Assembly (NCBI GenBank): GCA_018842655.1
Contig: JAGTWN010000004.1
Location: 3,534,001-3,598,000, forward strand
DNA: 64,000 nucleotides
Direction of reading: 5' to 3'
Source: Candidatus Pantoea haifensis
GTDB lineage: Bacteria > Pseudomonadota > Gammaproteobacteria > Enterobacterales > Enterobacteriaceae
In this document: piece after piece, positions 17,824 to 28,048 of the stretch
How the letters are laid out: each line of letters begins with the position of its first letter
Position numbering within the stretch: position 1 is the stretch's first letter
Translations under genes and position numbers: made by a program
Notes under the pieces: generated by a model
The model's database searches: none
The model's input: the letters and a program-made list of their open reading frames with translations, nothing else
What the model was told of the DNA's origin: nothing

Positions 17824-18144
17824 ATGACCCACTCTTTTGGTTCTTCAACCCCTGTCAATCCTTCAGAGGATAACTGGCTGCGCTTTGTTGATCTGATGCA
17901 GCAAGCCTTTGCCCAGGGCCATGCGCTGCCGTTGATGCAGCTGATGATGACGCCCGATGAACGCGAGGCGTTTGGTACGCGGTTGCGTATTATCGAGGAG
18001 CTGATGAGCGGTGAGATGAGCCAGCGCGAGCTGAAGAACGCGCTCGGCGTTGGTATTGCCACCATCACCCGGGGTTCAAACAGTCTGAAAGAGGCGCCGC
18101 CAGAGCTAAAACGCTGGCTGGAAGCGCATCTGGGACGCGCCTGA
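17824..18144 (+). CDS. trpR: Trp operon repressor TrpR
   Basis: Small all-helical DNA-binding protein of 106 residues (E. coli 108) that represses tryptophan biosynthesis genes and its own gene when bound to L-tryptophan. The helix-turn-helix is [23 protein letters not shown] (residues about 68-90). The preceding [20 protein letters not shown] with its Arg-rich ligand pocket is conserved. The N-terminal 16 residues are variable, as usual. The start codon lies only 6 bases after the operator dyad, much closer than in E. coli, so the leader is very short. Confidence 0.95.
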   Translation: MTHSFGSSTPVNPSEDNWLRFVDLMQQAFAQGHALPLMQLMMTPDEREAFGTRLRIIEELMSGEMSQRELKNALGVGIATITRGSNSLKEAPPELKRWLEAHLGRA

Positions 18145-18663
18145 TTATTGCTGATAGAAAGGGTGAGTGAAGGGACACAATGCTAAAATCAGCGCCTGAT
18201 GATAAACGCTTGAACGACTCAGCAAACCGTTTGTAAACGCGCCAATCGCGCCACCTTTGTGTTTGATGTTTTCCACGCCAGTCAGGCGCGCCATCTCTAC
18301 TCCCAGTTCGCGCCCGGCGCGTAATCCTTCCATAACCACCGGCGGCAGGGTAAAACTGGCCGAGCGCGATTCACCGCGCTGTTTCTGGTTCTCTATGACC
18401 ATCCAGGCGAAGGCGCAATCTTCTTCAATACCCGCCTCAATTGCGACCCAAAAGTCTGCTTCTGGTCGAACCTGACGCGCATTCATCACCCGCTGGCGTG
18501 CGCCAGTTCGCGTTTCAAGATTTGTTAACGGCTGTGCTGCCACGCCGCTATCGACCTCGACCCCTTCGATATGGCAGGATCCTTCGCCGAATACGTCGTT
18601 GAACGCTTGTGCAATCGCGCGGATCTTTGCTGGGTTGATAGTGGCTGCGACAACATGGTACAT
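18145..18663 (-). CDS. yjjX: Inosine/xanthosine triphosphatase YjjX
   Basis: Non-canonical NTP phosphatase of 172 residues in the ITPase-like fold, removing ITP and XTP from the nucleotide pool. Typical sequences are [14 protein letters not shown] (residues 10-23), [26 protein letters not shown] with acidic metal ligands, and [27 protein letters not shown] near the end. It converges exactly on trpR (adjacent stop codons) and diverges from gpmB over 60 bases. The same order exists in E. coli. Confidence 0.94.
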   Translation of the reverse strand: MYHVVAATINPAKIRAIAQAFNDVFGEGSCHIEGVEVDSGVAAQPLTNLETRTGARQRVMNARQVRPEADFWVAIEAGIEEDCAFAWMVIENQKQRGESRSASFTLPPVVMEGLRAGRELGVEMARLTGVENIKHKGGAIGAFTNGLLSRSSVYHQALILALCPFTHPFYQQ

Positions 18664-18723
18664 AATTGATTGAACCCTTGAGTGATTAAGGCAATTTTTG
18701 TCGCAGTATAACGGAAACTAAGC

Positions 18724-19371
18724 ATGCTACAGGTCTATCTTGTTCGTCACGGTGAAACGGTATGGAATGCGGAGCGACGCATTCAGGGTCAGTCCGACAG
18801 TCCGCTGACGGAAAAAGGTGAACAACAGGCTCATCAGGTGGGCGAACGTGTTAAAGGTTTAGGTATTACGCATGTTATTTCCAGCGATCTGGGGCGAACG
18901 CGCCGCACGGCAGAAATTATTGCTGATGCGTGCGGCTGTACGGTCACGCTGGATCCGCGCCTGCGCGAACTCAACATGGGCGTGCTGGAAAAACGGCCAC
19001 TGGACGGACTGACGGCAGAAGAAGAGGCCTGGCGCGCGACACTGGTCAATGGCACTGAAGCGGGTCGCATTCCTGACGGGGAATCGATGTCGGAAATGGC
19101 GGAGCGCATGCATGAGGCGCTAAATGCCTGCCTGTCATTGCCCGCTGGCAGCCGTCCGCTGCTTGTGAGCCACGGTATGGCGCTGGGCGTACTGGTGAGC
19201 ACCATTCTCGGCCTTCCGGCTCATGCTGAACGTCGGTTGCGGTTGCGTAACTGCTCAATTTCGCGTGTCGATCATCAACAAAGTGCCTGGCTGGCTAAAG
19301 GTTGGGTCGTTGAAACCGCTGGCGACGTTTCTCATCTGGATGCACCTGCGCTCGATGAGTTGCAACGCTAA
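18724..19371 (+). CDS. gpmB: Phosphoglycerate mutase-like phosphatase GpmB
   Basis: Histidine phosphatase superfamily protein of 215 residues. The phosphorylated His is in LVRHGETVWNAERRIQGQSDSPLT near residue 9. The second catalytic part is LLVSHGMALGVL near residue 150. E. coli gpmB (ytjC) is annotated as a phosphoglycerate mutase, but a general phosphatase role is possible. ATG at 18724 with GGAAA before it. Ends at a perfect bidirectional terminator. Confidence 0.93.
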   Translation: MLQVYLVRHGETVWNAERRIQGQSDSPLTEKGEQQAHQVGERVKGLGITHVISSDLGRTRRTAEIIADACGCTVTLDPRLRELNMGVLEKRPLDGLTAEEEAWRATLVNGTEAGRIPDGESMSEMAERMHEALNACLSLPAGSRPLLVSHGMALGVLVSTILGLPAHAERRLRLRNCSISRVDHQQSAWLAKGWVVETAGDVSHLDAPALDELQR

Positions 19372-19381
19372 AACGCAAATT

Positions 19382-19410
19382 AAAAATGCCGTCATCGTGA
19401 CGGCATTTTT
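19382..19410. terminator. Bidirectional terminator between gpmB and rob
   Basis: AAAAATGCCGTCA-TCG-TGACGGCATTTTT, a perfect 13-bp hairpin with A/T tracts at both ends, located between the convergent stops at 19371 and 19414, serves both genes. Confidence 0.92.
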
Positions 19411-19413
19411 GTA

Positions 19414-20291
19414 TTAACTTGTCGGCTGACGGCGAATAGGGATCAGATATTCGCAGCGGATCTCTGTGGGCGGCTCGCTTCGTTTTTTGCCGCCGTGGGT
19501 AAAGAAACGCTCAATATCCTGGCCCTGACGCCGTGTCAGGCCAAGCGTTGGCATACAGGTGCCATATAACATCAGAATAAATTCCTGCAACTCTACGCGC
19601 GGCCCGGTATAGGTGAACTGTACATAATCACCCGCTTCCAGAATCACACTCTGTCCCGAATGCATGTTGATGGCGTTATCGGCAGGCACGGCGGTGGTGT
19701 AAAGGATCTCTTGTTCATCATCTTTGTCCTGGCTGGCACGTACCTGATGTAAACCATACAGCACGGGCGGCACAGTGTCGGTTTCCAGCAAAAACTGTTT
19801 CCAGAAATGGATGCGCATTTCATCACGGTAGCTGGAGATCTGTTCCAGCGTGCAGGTGTAGTTCTGCGTTTGACCCACCAGCACGGTTTCTGGCAGGGTG
19901 ACAAAATTCGGCTCTGGCTGCTTCTCATCGTTGAGGCGAATCGGCGGTCGAATGCCGTAGGAGTTCCAGTCTGATGAACGGCGATACCACGCAGGGGTTT
20001 GATTAAACTGTTTTTGAACGCGCGGGTAAAAGTTTGTTGTGAATCAAAACGGTATTGCAGAGCAATATCTAAAATAGGGCGACTGGTCAGGCGCAGCGCC
20101 ACGGCAGCTTTTGACAGACGTCGTGCACGGATATAGGCACCAATTGCGTGTCCGGTGACATCTTTGAACATACGTTGTAAATGCCACTTAGAGTAGCCTG
20201 CTTTCAGGGCAACATTATCCAGCGAAAGCGGCTGATCCAGATGGCTCTCCAGCCAGACAAGCAAATCGCGAATGATACCGGCTTGGTCCAT
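19414..20291 (-). CDS. rob: AraC-family regulator Rob (frameshift)
   Basis: Right-origin-binding protein of the MarA/SoxS/Rob group, which activates genes for antibiotic, solvent and superoxide resistance. Residues 1-100 are the AraC-type DNA-binding domain (SLDNVALKAGYSKWHLQRMFKDVTG, PILDIALQYRFDSQQTFTRAFK). The rest is the GyrI-like ligand domain ending CEYLIPIRRQPTS. The two parts lie in different frames, and adding a base to the T5 run at 20011-20015 restores FKKQFNQTPAWYRR and a 292-residue protein (E. coli 289). A marbox lies 51-70 bases upstream. Confidence 0.92.
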
Positions 20292-20341
20292 AAAACATCC
20301 TCATACACTCTGGTGGCGCAGCTAAACGCAGTCGACGAATA

Positions 20342-20361
20342 ATAGCACTAATTGCTCAAAA
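20342..20361 (-). promoter_or_regulatory. Marbox in the rob-creA intergenic region
   Basis: ATAGCACTAATTGCTCAAAA fits the degenerate marbox consensus AYnGCACnnWnnRYYAAAY at all but two defined positions. It is 51 bases before rob. In E. coli MarA represses rob through a marbox in its promoter, so the same circuit is likely here; direct effects on creA (start 20490) are less likely. The strand given is that of the rob promoter. Confidence 0.6.
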
Positions 20362-20489
20362 GGCGTGGGCAGTTTCATTCGGAATGCTTGTGCTACATCA
20401 ATGCGGGTTTTTACCCGTTATGGTTTGGTCAATCTGGGCAATTGCCAGTACATTACATTCTCATCTATTACGTTTGCAATGGTAACTCC

Positions 20490-20963
20490 ATGACAATATC
20501 TCGCCTTCTCATCGCCGCCGTCACTGCAATGACATTTTCCAACCCGTTATTTGCCGAGGAGATTGGCTCAGTTGATACGGTTTTCAAGATGTTTGGTCCC
20601 GATCATAAGATCGTGGTGGAAGCCTTCGACGATCCAGACGTCAAAAATGTAACCTGTTATATCAGCCGGGCAAAAACCGGCGGTATCAAGGGTGGATTAG
20701 GCCTGGCGGAAGACACATCCGACGCAGCTATTTCTTGTCAGCAGGTCGGCCCAGTGGCGCTGAGTGACAAGATTGCCCAAGGCAGCGCGCAGGGCGAAGT
20801 CGTATTCCGTAAACGCACATCGTTGATTTTCAAGAAGCTGCAGGTTGTACGCTTCTTTGATAAAAAGCGCAACGCTTTAGTCTATCTGACCTACTCAGAT
20901 AAAGTGGTAGAAGGTTCACCTAAGAATGCACTGAGTGCCGTGCCGATTATGCCGTGGCATTAA
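20490..20963 (+). CDS. creA: CreA family periplasmic protein
   Basis: A 157-residue protein of the CreA family with a Sec signal peptide ([24 protein letters not shown]). The conserved family blocks [49 protein letters not shown] and [14 protein letters not shown] are present. The function is unknown. In E. coli it heads creABCD, but here creBCD is absent and arcA follows directly. The frame is open upstream to 20352; ATG 20490 is chosen because it begins the signal peptide and gives the E. coli length. Confidence 0.92.
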   Translation: MTISRLLIAAVTAMTFSNPLFAEEIGSVDTVFKMFGPDHKIVVEAFDDPDVKNVTCYISRAKTGGIKGGLGLAEDTSDAAISCQQVGPVALSDKIAQGSAQGEVVFRKRTSLIFKKLQVVRFFDKKRNALVYLTYSDKVVEGSPKNALSAVPIMPWH

Positions 20964-20966
20964 GGT

Positions 20967-20994
20967 AAAAAAACGCCCGACCGGGCGCTTTTTT
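20967..20994. terminator. Bidirectional terminator between creA and arcA
   Basis: A run of seven A, the stem CGCCC-GACC-GGGCG and a run of T (A6/T6 pairing extends the stem after one mismatch). It lies between the convergent creA and arcA stops. Confidence 0.85.
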
Positions 20995-21009
20995 GTTTTG
21001 AAGAGGATT

Positions 21010-21726
21010 TTAATCTTCCAGGTCACCGCAGAAGCGATAGCCTTCACCGTGGATAGTGGCGATGATTTCTGGCGTATCCGGCGTTGATTCAAAGTGCTTA
21101 CGGATACGACGAATAGTGACATCCACTGTGCGGTCATGCGGCTTCAACTCGCGTCCCGTCATCTTTTTCAGCAGATCGGCACGGGTTTGAATTTTGCCTG
21201 GATTTTCGCAGAAATGCAGCATGGCGCGGAATTCACTACGCGGCAGCTTATACTGTTCGCCGTTCGGGTTGATCAGTGAACGGCTGTTAATATCCAGCGT
21301 CCAGCCGTTGAATTTATAATCTTCAACCTGGCGACGTTCTTCGCTTGGCAGCGCCAGATTCATGGTGCGTGACAGTAAGTTGCGCGCACGGATGGTCAGT
21401 TCACGTGGATTAAACGGTTTGGTGATGTAATCATCCGCGCCGATTTCCAGGCCAAGAATTTTATCTACTTCGTTATCACGACCGGTCAGAAACATCAGTG
21501 CTACGTTTGCCTGTTCACGCAACTCGCGCGCCAGCAGAAGGCCATTTTTGCCAGGCAGGTTGATGTCCATAATCACTAAATTGACGTCATTGTCGGTCAG
21601 TACCTGGTGCATTTCGGCACCATCGGTCGCTTCATACACCACATAACCTTCAGCCTCAAATATGCTTTTGAGGGTGTTACGCGTGACCAGTTCGTCTTCA
21701 ACGATAAGAATGTGCGGGGTCTGCAT
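21010..21726 (-). CDS. arcA: Two-component response regulator ArcA
   Basis: OmpR-family regulator of 238 residues, the aerobic respiration control regulator phosphorylated by ArcB. The receiver domain is residues 1-120, with acidic pocket Glu10/Asp11, phosphoacceptor Asp54 ([11 protein letters not shown]), Thr in FLTGRD and Lys in [11 protein letters not shown]. The winged-helix domain is residues about 135-235 ([42 protein letters not shown]). Length and sequence equal those of enterobacterial ArcA. It is transcribed away from lasT over a 596-base region with an FNR box. Confidence 0.97.
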   Translation of the reverse strand: MQTPHILIVEDELVTRNTLKSIFEAEGYVVYEATDGAEMHQVLTDNDVNLVIMDINLPGKNGLLLARELREQANVALMFLTGRDNEVDKILGLEIGADDYITKPFNPRELTIRARNLLSRTMNLALPSEERRQVEDYKFNGWTLDINSRSLINPNGEQYKLPRSEFRAMLHFCENPGKIQTRADLLKKMTGRELKPHDRTVDVTIRRIRKHFESTPDTPEIIATIHGEGYRFCGDLED

Positions 21727-22322
21727 ATTTCGCTACCTAAAATTTGCCAACAAATCGAAAACAGGGCGTACAGCGGTTATTCGTTCCGTGTAGAGAGCGA
21801 CATAGTGCGCTGAACCGTTGTACGAAATTATGTTTTGATAAACTTTCAATCAACGTCAACAACAGTGTTAGCTCAGCCAGTCAGGATGAAAATTGCATGC
21901 CCCGGGATGGCACATATCCTAACTGCATTAACAGCAACCTAACAGCACCAACAACATCCGATAAGCATAAAAACAACGCTTCGTTGACTTATATCAAGTG
22001 CAATTGTAGCACGTTAACACTTTTGTGAAAAACTTCTCTTAGAATGCCTGCTTAGCTCACAAAAAGCAGCATTTTTGCTACATTTTCATTGGGTGGTTAA
22101 ATAACAGAAACCTTTGGGGATTAATATTTCATTAAGCTGAAATTTAAGGGTTTTATGTTATTTTTTATACTTATGCCTCGCCAGTGAGTAAATTTTGCCA
22201 TACCCGCTATTTTTATAAGTTTTAACATTATTAACATTGTCTTTTCTTAAACGGCTATGCCGCTCAGGATCGCATCGACGTGTTACTCTATGGCGGAATA
22301 TTAATAAACTAATGGAATTATC
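21727..22322. other. Long intergenic region between arcA and lasT
   Basis: There is no supported gene. The region is AT-rich near lasT. A plus-strand open frame at 21744-22028 contains a short block (LSINVNN at 21843-21863) also present in the E. coli yjjY ORF, but no proper start. The conserved DNA is better explained as the arcA leader/promoter. An FNR-type site lies at 21984-21997. lasT has only a weak ribosome-binding site. Confidence 0.55.
21984..21997 (-). promoter_or_regulatory. FNR box upstream of arcA
   Basis: TTGAC-TTAT-ATCAA agrees with the FNR consensus TTGAT-N4-ATCAA at 9 of 10 positions. It is 258 bases before the arcA start, in keeping with the long untranslated leader and anaerobic FNR activation known for E. 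coli arcA. Confidence 0.55.
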
Positions 22323-23002
22323 ATGCGTTTCCCCCTGATTTTAGTTTCGCCCGCCCGGGCAGAAAATATCGGTGCTGCCGCCCGCGCAATGAAAACCATG
22401 GGATTTAGCGAACTGCGTATTGTTGCCAGCGATGCGTGGCAAGATCCCGCTGCACGGCGCGTGGCGCACGGTGCGGGGAGATTCTCGATAATGTGCAAAC
22501 CTTTGACACCCTGGCGGATGCGCTGGCAGACATTGACTTCTCTGTAGCGACAACGGCACGCAGTCGCGCCAGGTTTCGCTATTACGCCACGCCAGCGCAG
22601 GTTGAAACGCAACTTCAGGAAAAGCGCCAGTGGGTAAACAGCGTGGCATTGGTTTTTGGTCGTGAAGATAGCGGGCTGACTAACGAAGAGTTGGATCAGG
22701 TTGACCTGCTCACCGGTATTCCGATGGCCAATGATTACCCTTCGCTTAATTTAGGGCAGGCGGTGATGGTGTATTGCTATCAGCTTTCGGCGCTTAATCA
22801 GGTTGCCGCGCCTGTCGTGCAGCAGGCGGATGCTCAGCAGTTAAAAGCGTTGCGCCAACGACTTCAGCAGCTAATGGTGCAACTGGATGTCAGTGATGAC
22901 GAGAAGATGTCGGACTGGATTAATCAACGCATCGGTTTGCTCGAACAGCGCGACAGCGCCATGCTTCACCGTCTGCTTCATGACATAGAAAAAAACTTAT
23001 AG
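22323..23002 (+). CDS. lasT: SPOUT-type tRNA/rRNA methyltransferase LasT/YjtD (frameshift)
   Basis: TrmJ-related methyltransferase of about 226 residues. The N-terminus reads PLILVSPARAENIGAAARAMKTMGFSELRIV. After GAG the frame changes, and adding one G at 22475-22478 continues into EILDNVQTFDTLADAL, ATTARSR, LVFGREDSGLTNEEL and SLNLGQAVMVYCYQL, the AdoMet-binding trefoil-knot motifs. It belongs to the same position as E. coli lasT, before the thr operon. The RNA substrate has not been settled for this paralogue of TrmJ. Confidence 0.9.
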
Positions 23003-23137
23003 ATAAATCATCGGGAAAAGCATGATTTTTTAGCCACAGATCGTAGGGAATCAGGCTAGCACAAACGATCTGCTCAGGTTTTTTTCAGATAACGAAAATG
23101 TGCGCATTGACCCCAAATGACATAATCGACAAATTCG

Positions 23138-23166
23138 TTGACTTAACCCGCACTTTGCTTTACTTC
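23138..23166 (+). promoter_or_regulatory. Possible thr operon promoter
   Basis: TTGACT at 23138 followed after 17 bases by TACTTC, about 45 bases before thrL. The -35 is good, the -10 poor, so this is a suggestion from position only. Confidence 0.35.
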
Positions 23167-23211
23167 TGGAAGGCAGACGGACAAACAAAGACAGACAGAA
23201 AATAAATCTAA

Positions 23212-23280
23212 ATGCGTAACTTCAGCCTGAACAACACAATTATTACCACCACCATTACCACAGGTAACGGTGCGGGCTGA
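23212..23280 (+). CDS. thrL: thr operon leader peptide
   Basis: A 22-codon frame beginning ATGCGTAAC and ending GGTGCGGGCTGA. It contains 6 Thr and 3 Ile codons grouped in codons 9-17 and the C-terminal TTGNGAG shared with the E. coli leader. Ribosome stalling when charged tRNA-Thr or tRNA-Ile is scarce would prevent formation of the terminator 20 bases downstream. Confidence 0.95.
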   Translation: MRNFSLNNTIITTTITTGNGAG

Positions 23281-23300
23281 CGCATACAGGAAAAACAGAA

Positions 23301-23334
23301 AAAAGCCCGCACCTAACCAGTGCGGGCTTTTTTT
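23301..23334 (+). terminator. thr operon attenuator
   Basis: AAAAGCCCGCAC-CTAACCA-GTGCGGGCTTTTTTT: a 12-bp stem closed by a T-run, between thrL and thrA. The upstream GGTGCGGGC at the end of thrL can pair with the left arm as the antiterminator alternative. Confidence 0.93.
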
Positions 23335-23361
23335 CGGCTCAAATTCAGGAGAGTTTACATC

Positions 23362-25823
23362 ATGCGAGTGCTGAAATTCGGCGGGACTTCGGTGGCTAAT
23401 GCGGAACGGTTTCTGCGTGTAGCCGACATTCTGGAAAGTAATGCGCAGCAGGGACAGGTTGCAACCGTGCTCTCAGCACCAGCCAAAATCACCAATCATT
23501 TGGTGGCGATGATCGAAAAGACCATCAATGGCCAGGATGCCGTGCCGAATATCAGCGATGCCGAGCGCATTTTTGCTGATCTGTTACGCGGCTTAGCCGA
23601 TGCGCAACCGGGCTTTGATTATGACCGTCTGAAAACCCGCGTTGATGTAGAATTTGCCCAGCTAAAGCAGGTGCTTCATGGCATCAGCCTGCTGGGACAG
23701 TGTCCGGACAGCGTCAATGCTGCCATTATCTGTCGGGGTGAAAAACTCTCCATTGCGATTATGGAAGCACTGCTGCAGGCGCGGGGATGGGGTGTCAGCG
23801 TCATTGACCCGGTAGAAAAACTTCTGGCGGTCGGACATTATCTTGAATCCACTGTTGATATCGCTGAATCTACCCGGCGTATTGATGCCAGCCGCATTCC
23901 GGTCGATAACATGATTTTGATGGCGGGTTTCACCGCCGGAAACGAGCGCGGCGAGCTGGTGGTGCTGGGCCGCAACGGTTCAGATTATTCAGCGGCCGTG
24001 TTAGCCGCTTGTTTACGCGCCGACTGCTGTGAAATCTGGACCGATGTTGATGGCGTTTATACCTGCGATCCGCGTCAGGTGCCTGATGCGCGCCTGCTCA
24101 AATCGATGTCTTACCAGGAAGCGATGGAGCTGTCCTACTTTGGCGCAAAAGTGCTGCATCCTCGTACCATCGCCCCGATTGCCCAGTTCCAGATCCCCTG
24201 CCTGATTAAAAATACCGCCAATCCCCAGGCACCGGGCACCTTAATTGGTGGCGAAAGCGTGCAGGATGACATGCCGGTAAAAGGCATTACCAACCTGAAT
24301 AACATGGCGATGTTCAACGTCTCCGGCCCAGGTATGAAAGGAATGATCGGCATGGCGGCGCGCGTATTTGCCGCCATGTCGCGTACCGGTATTTCCGTGG
24401 TATTGATTACCCAGTCCTCTTCTGAATACAGCATCAGCTTCTGCGTTCCCCAGAGTGAGCAGGCGCGTGCGCGTCGCGTACTGGAAGACGAATTCTATCT
24501 GGAGCTAAAAGACGGATTGCTCGATCCTTTAGATGTGATTGAGGAGCTGGCGGTGATCTCTGTGGTGGGCGATGGCATGCGCACTTTGCGTGGCATCTCG
24601 GCTAAATTCTTCTCGGCGCTGGCACGCGCCAACATCAATATCGTCGCGATTGCGCAAGGATCGTCTGAACGTTCAATTTCCGTGGTGATAAACAACGATG
24701 ATGTGACAACTGGCGTACGCGTGGTTCACCAAATGCTGTTTGCGACCGATCAGGTCATTGAAGTGTTCGTGGTGGGCGTTGGCGGTGTGGGTGGGGCATT
24801 GCTCGATCAATTGCATCGCCAGCAGGCGTGGCTGAAGAAAAACATATCGATCTGCGCGTTTGCGGTATCGCTAACTCGCGAGCGTTGTTAACTAACGTGC
24901 ACGGTGTTGATTTAAGCAACTGGAAAGCGGCACTGAGCGAAGCCAAAGAGCCTTTTAATCTGGGACGCCTGATTCGCCTGGTTAAAGAGTATCACTTACT
25001 TAATCCGGTGATTGTTGACTGTACTTCAAGCCAGGCGGTTGCCGATCAGTATGCTGATTTCCTCGCCGATGGTTTCCACGTGGTGACACCTAATAAAAAG
25101 GCCAATACCTCGTCATGGAATTATTACCAGCAAATGCGTGCCGCTGCGGCAAAATCGCGCCGTAAATTCCTCTATGACACTAACGTGGGGGCGGGCCTGC
25201 CGGTAATTGAAAACCTGCAAAACCTGCTTAACGCGGGGGATGAACTGATTAAGTTTTCCGGCATTCTTTCAGGTTCGCTGTCGTTTATTTTCGGTAAGCT
25301 GGATGAGGGCATATCTCTCTCCGAAGCAACCAAAATGGCGCGTGAGATGGGCTTCACTGAACCCGATCCGCGTGATGATCTCTCCGGCACTGATGTGGCA
25401 CGTAAACTGCTGATTCTGGCTCGTGAAGCGGGTTATCAGCTGGAGCTGAGTGACATTGAAATCGAACCGCTGTTAAGCGAAAGCCTGACCGGGATTAAAG
25501 ATGTCGAAGCGTTTATGCAGCGTCTGCCGGAACTGGATAACGCCTTTGCGGCACGGGTAGCGAAAGCGCGTGACGAAGGTAAAGTGTTACGCTTCGTTGG
25601 CGCTATCGAAGAAGGCGGCGTATGCAGGGTAAAAATCGATGCCGTAGATGGCAATGATCCACTCTACAAAGTTAAAAATGGCGAGAACGCGCTGGCGTTT
25701 TACAGCCGCTACTATCAACCCATTCCGCTGGTATTACGCGGATACGGTGCGGGAAATGATGTGACGGCAGCCGGGGTATTCGCCGATCTGCTGCGCACGC
25801 TGTCGTGGAAGTTGGGAGTTTAA
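23362..25823 (+). CDS. thrA: Bifunctional aspartokinase I / homoserine dehydrogenase I (frameshift)
   Basis: First enzyme of the threonine branch, phosphorylating aspartate and reducing aspartate semialdehyde, allosterically inhibited by threonine. The aspartokinase domain ([14 protein letters not shown] at the N-terminus, [16 protein letters not shown]) and ACT regulatory region ([14 protein letters not shown]) run to about residue 455. The homoserine dehydrogenase follows ([66 protein letters not shown]). One A is missing in the run at 24838-24842 ([12 protein letters not shown]). The corrected length is 820 residues, as in E. coli. Start at ATG 23362 after CAGGAGAG. Confidence 0.96.
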
Positions 25824-25825
25824 TA

Positions 25826-26755
25826 ATGATAAAAATTTATGCACCGGCCTCAATTGGTAACGTCAGCGTCGGCTTTGATGTGCTGGGTGCGGCAGTTTCG
25901 CCGGTGGATGGTTCATTACTGGGTGATTGTGTTTCTGTTGAAGCGGCAGAGAGTTTCAGTCTGACCAACGCGGGTCGTTTTGTCAGCAAGCTGCCCGACG
26001 ATCCCAAAGAGAATATCGTGTATCAGTGCTGGCAGCGTTTCTGCGAAGCGATTGGCAAAACCGTGCCAGTAGCGATGACGCTGGAGAAAAACATGCCAAT
26101 CGGCTCCGGGCTGGGCTCCAGTGCTTGTTCGGTGGTGGCGGGTTTGATGGCAATGAATGAGTTCTGCGGCAAGCCACTCAACGATACTGAATTGCTGACG
26201 CTGATGGGTGAGCTGGAAGGGCGTATTTCGGGCAGCGTACATTATGATAACGTTGCACCCTGTTTCCTGGGCGGTATTCAACTGATGCTGGAAGAGAACG
26301 GCATCATCAGCCAGGAGGTGCCGGGTTTTGACGACTGGTTATGGGTCATGGCGTATCCCGGCATTAAAGTCTCTACCGCTGAAGCGCGTGCGATTTTGCC
26401 TGCGCAATACCGTAAACAGGATTGCATCAAGCATGGGCGCTTGCTGGCTGGTTTCATTCACGCCTGCCATACGCGCCAGCCTGAGCTGGCCGCTAAACTT
26501 ATGCAGGATGTGATTGCCGAACCGTACCGTACCAAACTGCTGCCTGGCTTTGCCGAAGCGCGTCAGGCTGCGCAAGATATTGGTGCGCTGGCGTGCGGAA
26601 TTTCGGGGTCTGGTCCAACACTTTTCGCCGTTTGCAACCAAATGGAAACGGCCCAGCGGATGGCCGACTGGCTGAGCCAGCACTATCTGCAAAATGATGA
26701 AGGCTTCGTCCATATTTGCCGTCTTGATACGGCTGGCGCACGTAAACTGGGATAA
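25826..26755 (+). CDS. thrB: Homoserine kinase
   Basis: GHMP-family kinase of 309 residues making O-phosphohomoserine. The ATP-binding loop [18 protein letters not shown] is near residues 90-107. Other family motifs are [32 protein letters not shown] and [16 protein letters not shown] at 25826 follows the thrA stop by two bases. Cytosolic, threonine pathway. Confidence 0.96.
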   Translation: MIKIYAPASIGNVSVGFDVLGAAVSPVDGSLLGDCVSVEAAESFSLTNAGRFVSKLPDDPKENIVYQCWQRFCEAIGKTVPVAMTLEKNMPIGSGLGSSACSVVAGLMAMNEFCGKPLNDTELLTLMGELEGRISGSVHYDNVAPCFLGGIQLMLEENGIISQEVPGFDDWLWVMAYPGIKVSTAEARAILPAQYRKQDCIKHGRLLAGFIHACHTRQPELAAKLMQDVIAEPYRTKLLPGFAEARQAAQDIGALACGISGSGPTLFAVCNQMETAQRMADWLSQHYLQNDEGFVHICRLDTAGARKLG

Positions 26756-26758
26756 CGC

Positions 26759-28045
26759 ATGAAACTCTACAATCTTAAGGATCACAACGAGCAGGTCAGC
26801 TTCGCCCAGGCGGTGAAACAGGGGCTGGGTTCGCAGCAAGGGCTGTTTTTTCCGCTCGAACTGCCAGAGTTCGAACTGACCGACATCGATGCCATGCTCG
26901 AAATGGATTTTGTCAGCCGCAGCAGTAAGATTCTCTCTGCCTACATCGGCGATGAAATTCCTGCGCATCAACTGGCGGAGCGTGTCAACGCCGCGTTTGC
27001 CTTCCCGGCCCCGGTTAAGCAGGTAAGCGATGATGTGGCCTGCCTGGAGCTGTTTCACGGCCCGACGCTGGCTTTCAAAGATTTCGGCGGTCGTTTCATG
27101 GCCCAGATGCTCTCTTACGTGAGCGGCAGCGATGAGCAGATTACTATTCTGACCGCTACTTCCGGTGATACCGGTGCAGCCGTTGCGCATGCTTTCTACG
27201 GTATGGGAAATGTGCGCGTGGTAATCCTTTATCCGCAGGGTAAGATCAGCCCGCTGCAAGAGAAGCTGTTCTGTACCCTGGGTGGCAACATTGAAACCAT
27301 CGCGATCGATGGCGATTTCGATGCGTGTCAGGCGCTGGTGAAGCAAGCGTTTGACGATCAGGAACTGAAAAAAGCGATTGGCCTGAACTCAGCCAACTCT
27401 ATCAATATCAGCCGCCTGCTGGCGCAGATTTGCTACTACTTCGAAGCGGTGGCGCAGCTGCCACAAGAGAAGCGTAATCAGTTAGTGGTGTCGGTACCGA
27501 GCGGTAATTTTGGCGACTTAACGGCTGGCCTGCTGGCGAAATCGCTTGGCCTGCCGATCAAGCGGTTCATTGCTGCGACCAATGCTAACGATACCGTGCC
27601 GCGTTTTCTCGGTAACGGCGCATGGCAGCCAAATGCGACAGTAGCGACGCTGTCAAATGCGATGGATGTGAGCCAGCCGAATAACTGGCCGCGCGTGGAA
27701 GAGCTGTTCCGTCGCAAAACCTGGCGTTTAACCGATCTGGCTTACGGCGCGGTAACGGACGAGACGACCAAAGCCGCAATGCGTGAACTGGCGGCAATAG
27801 GTTATGTGTCTGAACCGCACGCGGCAATTGCCTGGCGTCTGCTGCGCGATCAGTTGCAGGAGGGCGAATATGGCCTGTTCCTGGGCACTGCACATCCGGC
27901 AAAATTCAAAGAGAGCGTGGAAGAGATTCTGGAGCAGAAGCTGACCATTCCCGATGAATTAGCTTCACGTGCTGATCTGCCGCTGCTGTCGCATCAGATG
28001 AAAAGTGATTTCGCTGCGCTGCGTGCATTTTTGCTGAAACAATAA
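26759..28045 (+). CDS. thrC: Threonine synthase
   Basis: PLP enzyme of 428 residues that converts O-phosphohomoserine to threonine. The PLP lysine lies in GPTLAFKDFGGRFM near residue 107. TATSGDTGAAVAHAF and VPSGNFGDLTAGLLAK are the conserved phosphate and cofactor loops. Starts 3 bases after thrB stop and ends the operon before two GC-rich hairpins. Confidence 0.96.
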   Translation: MKLYNLKDHNEQVSFAQAVKQGLGSQQGLFFPLELPEFELTDIDAMLEMDFVSRSSKILSAYIGDEIPAHQLAERVNAAFAFPAPVKQVSDDVACLELFHGPTLAFKDFGGRFMAQMLSYVSGSDEQITILTATSGDTGAAVAHAFYGMGNVRVVILYPQGKISPLQEKLFCTLGGNIETIAIDGDFDACQALVKQAFDDQELKKAIGLNSANSINISRLLAQICYYFEAVAQLPQEKRNQLVVSVPSGNFGDLTAGLLAKSLGLPIKRFIAATNANDTVPRFLGNGAWQPNATVATLSNAMDVSQPNNWPRVEELFRRKTWRLTDLAYGAVTDETTKAAMRELAAIGYVSEPHAAIAWRLLRDQLQEGEYGLFLGTAHPAKFKESVEEILEQKLTIPDELASRADLPLLSHQMKSDFAALRAFLLKQ

Positions 28046-28048
28046 GGG

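Noticed and set aside
21744-22028. Plus-strand open frame of 94 codons between arcA and lasT with a YjjY-like block
   Set aside because: The start is inside the arcA promoter, there is no ribosome-binding site, composition is unlike the neighbours and only seven residues agree with YjjY. The region is better read as regulatory DNA.
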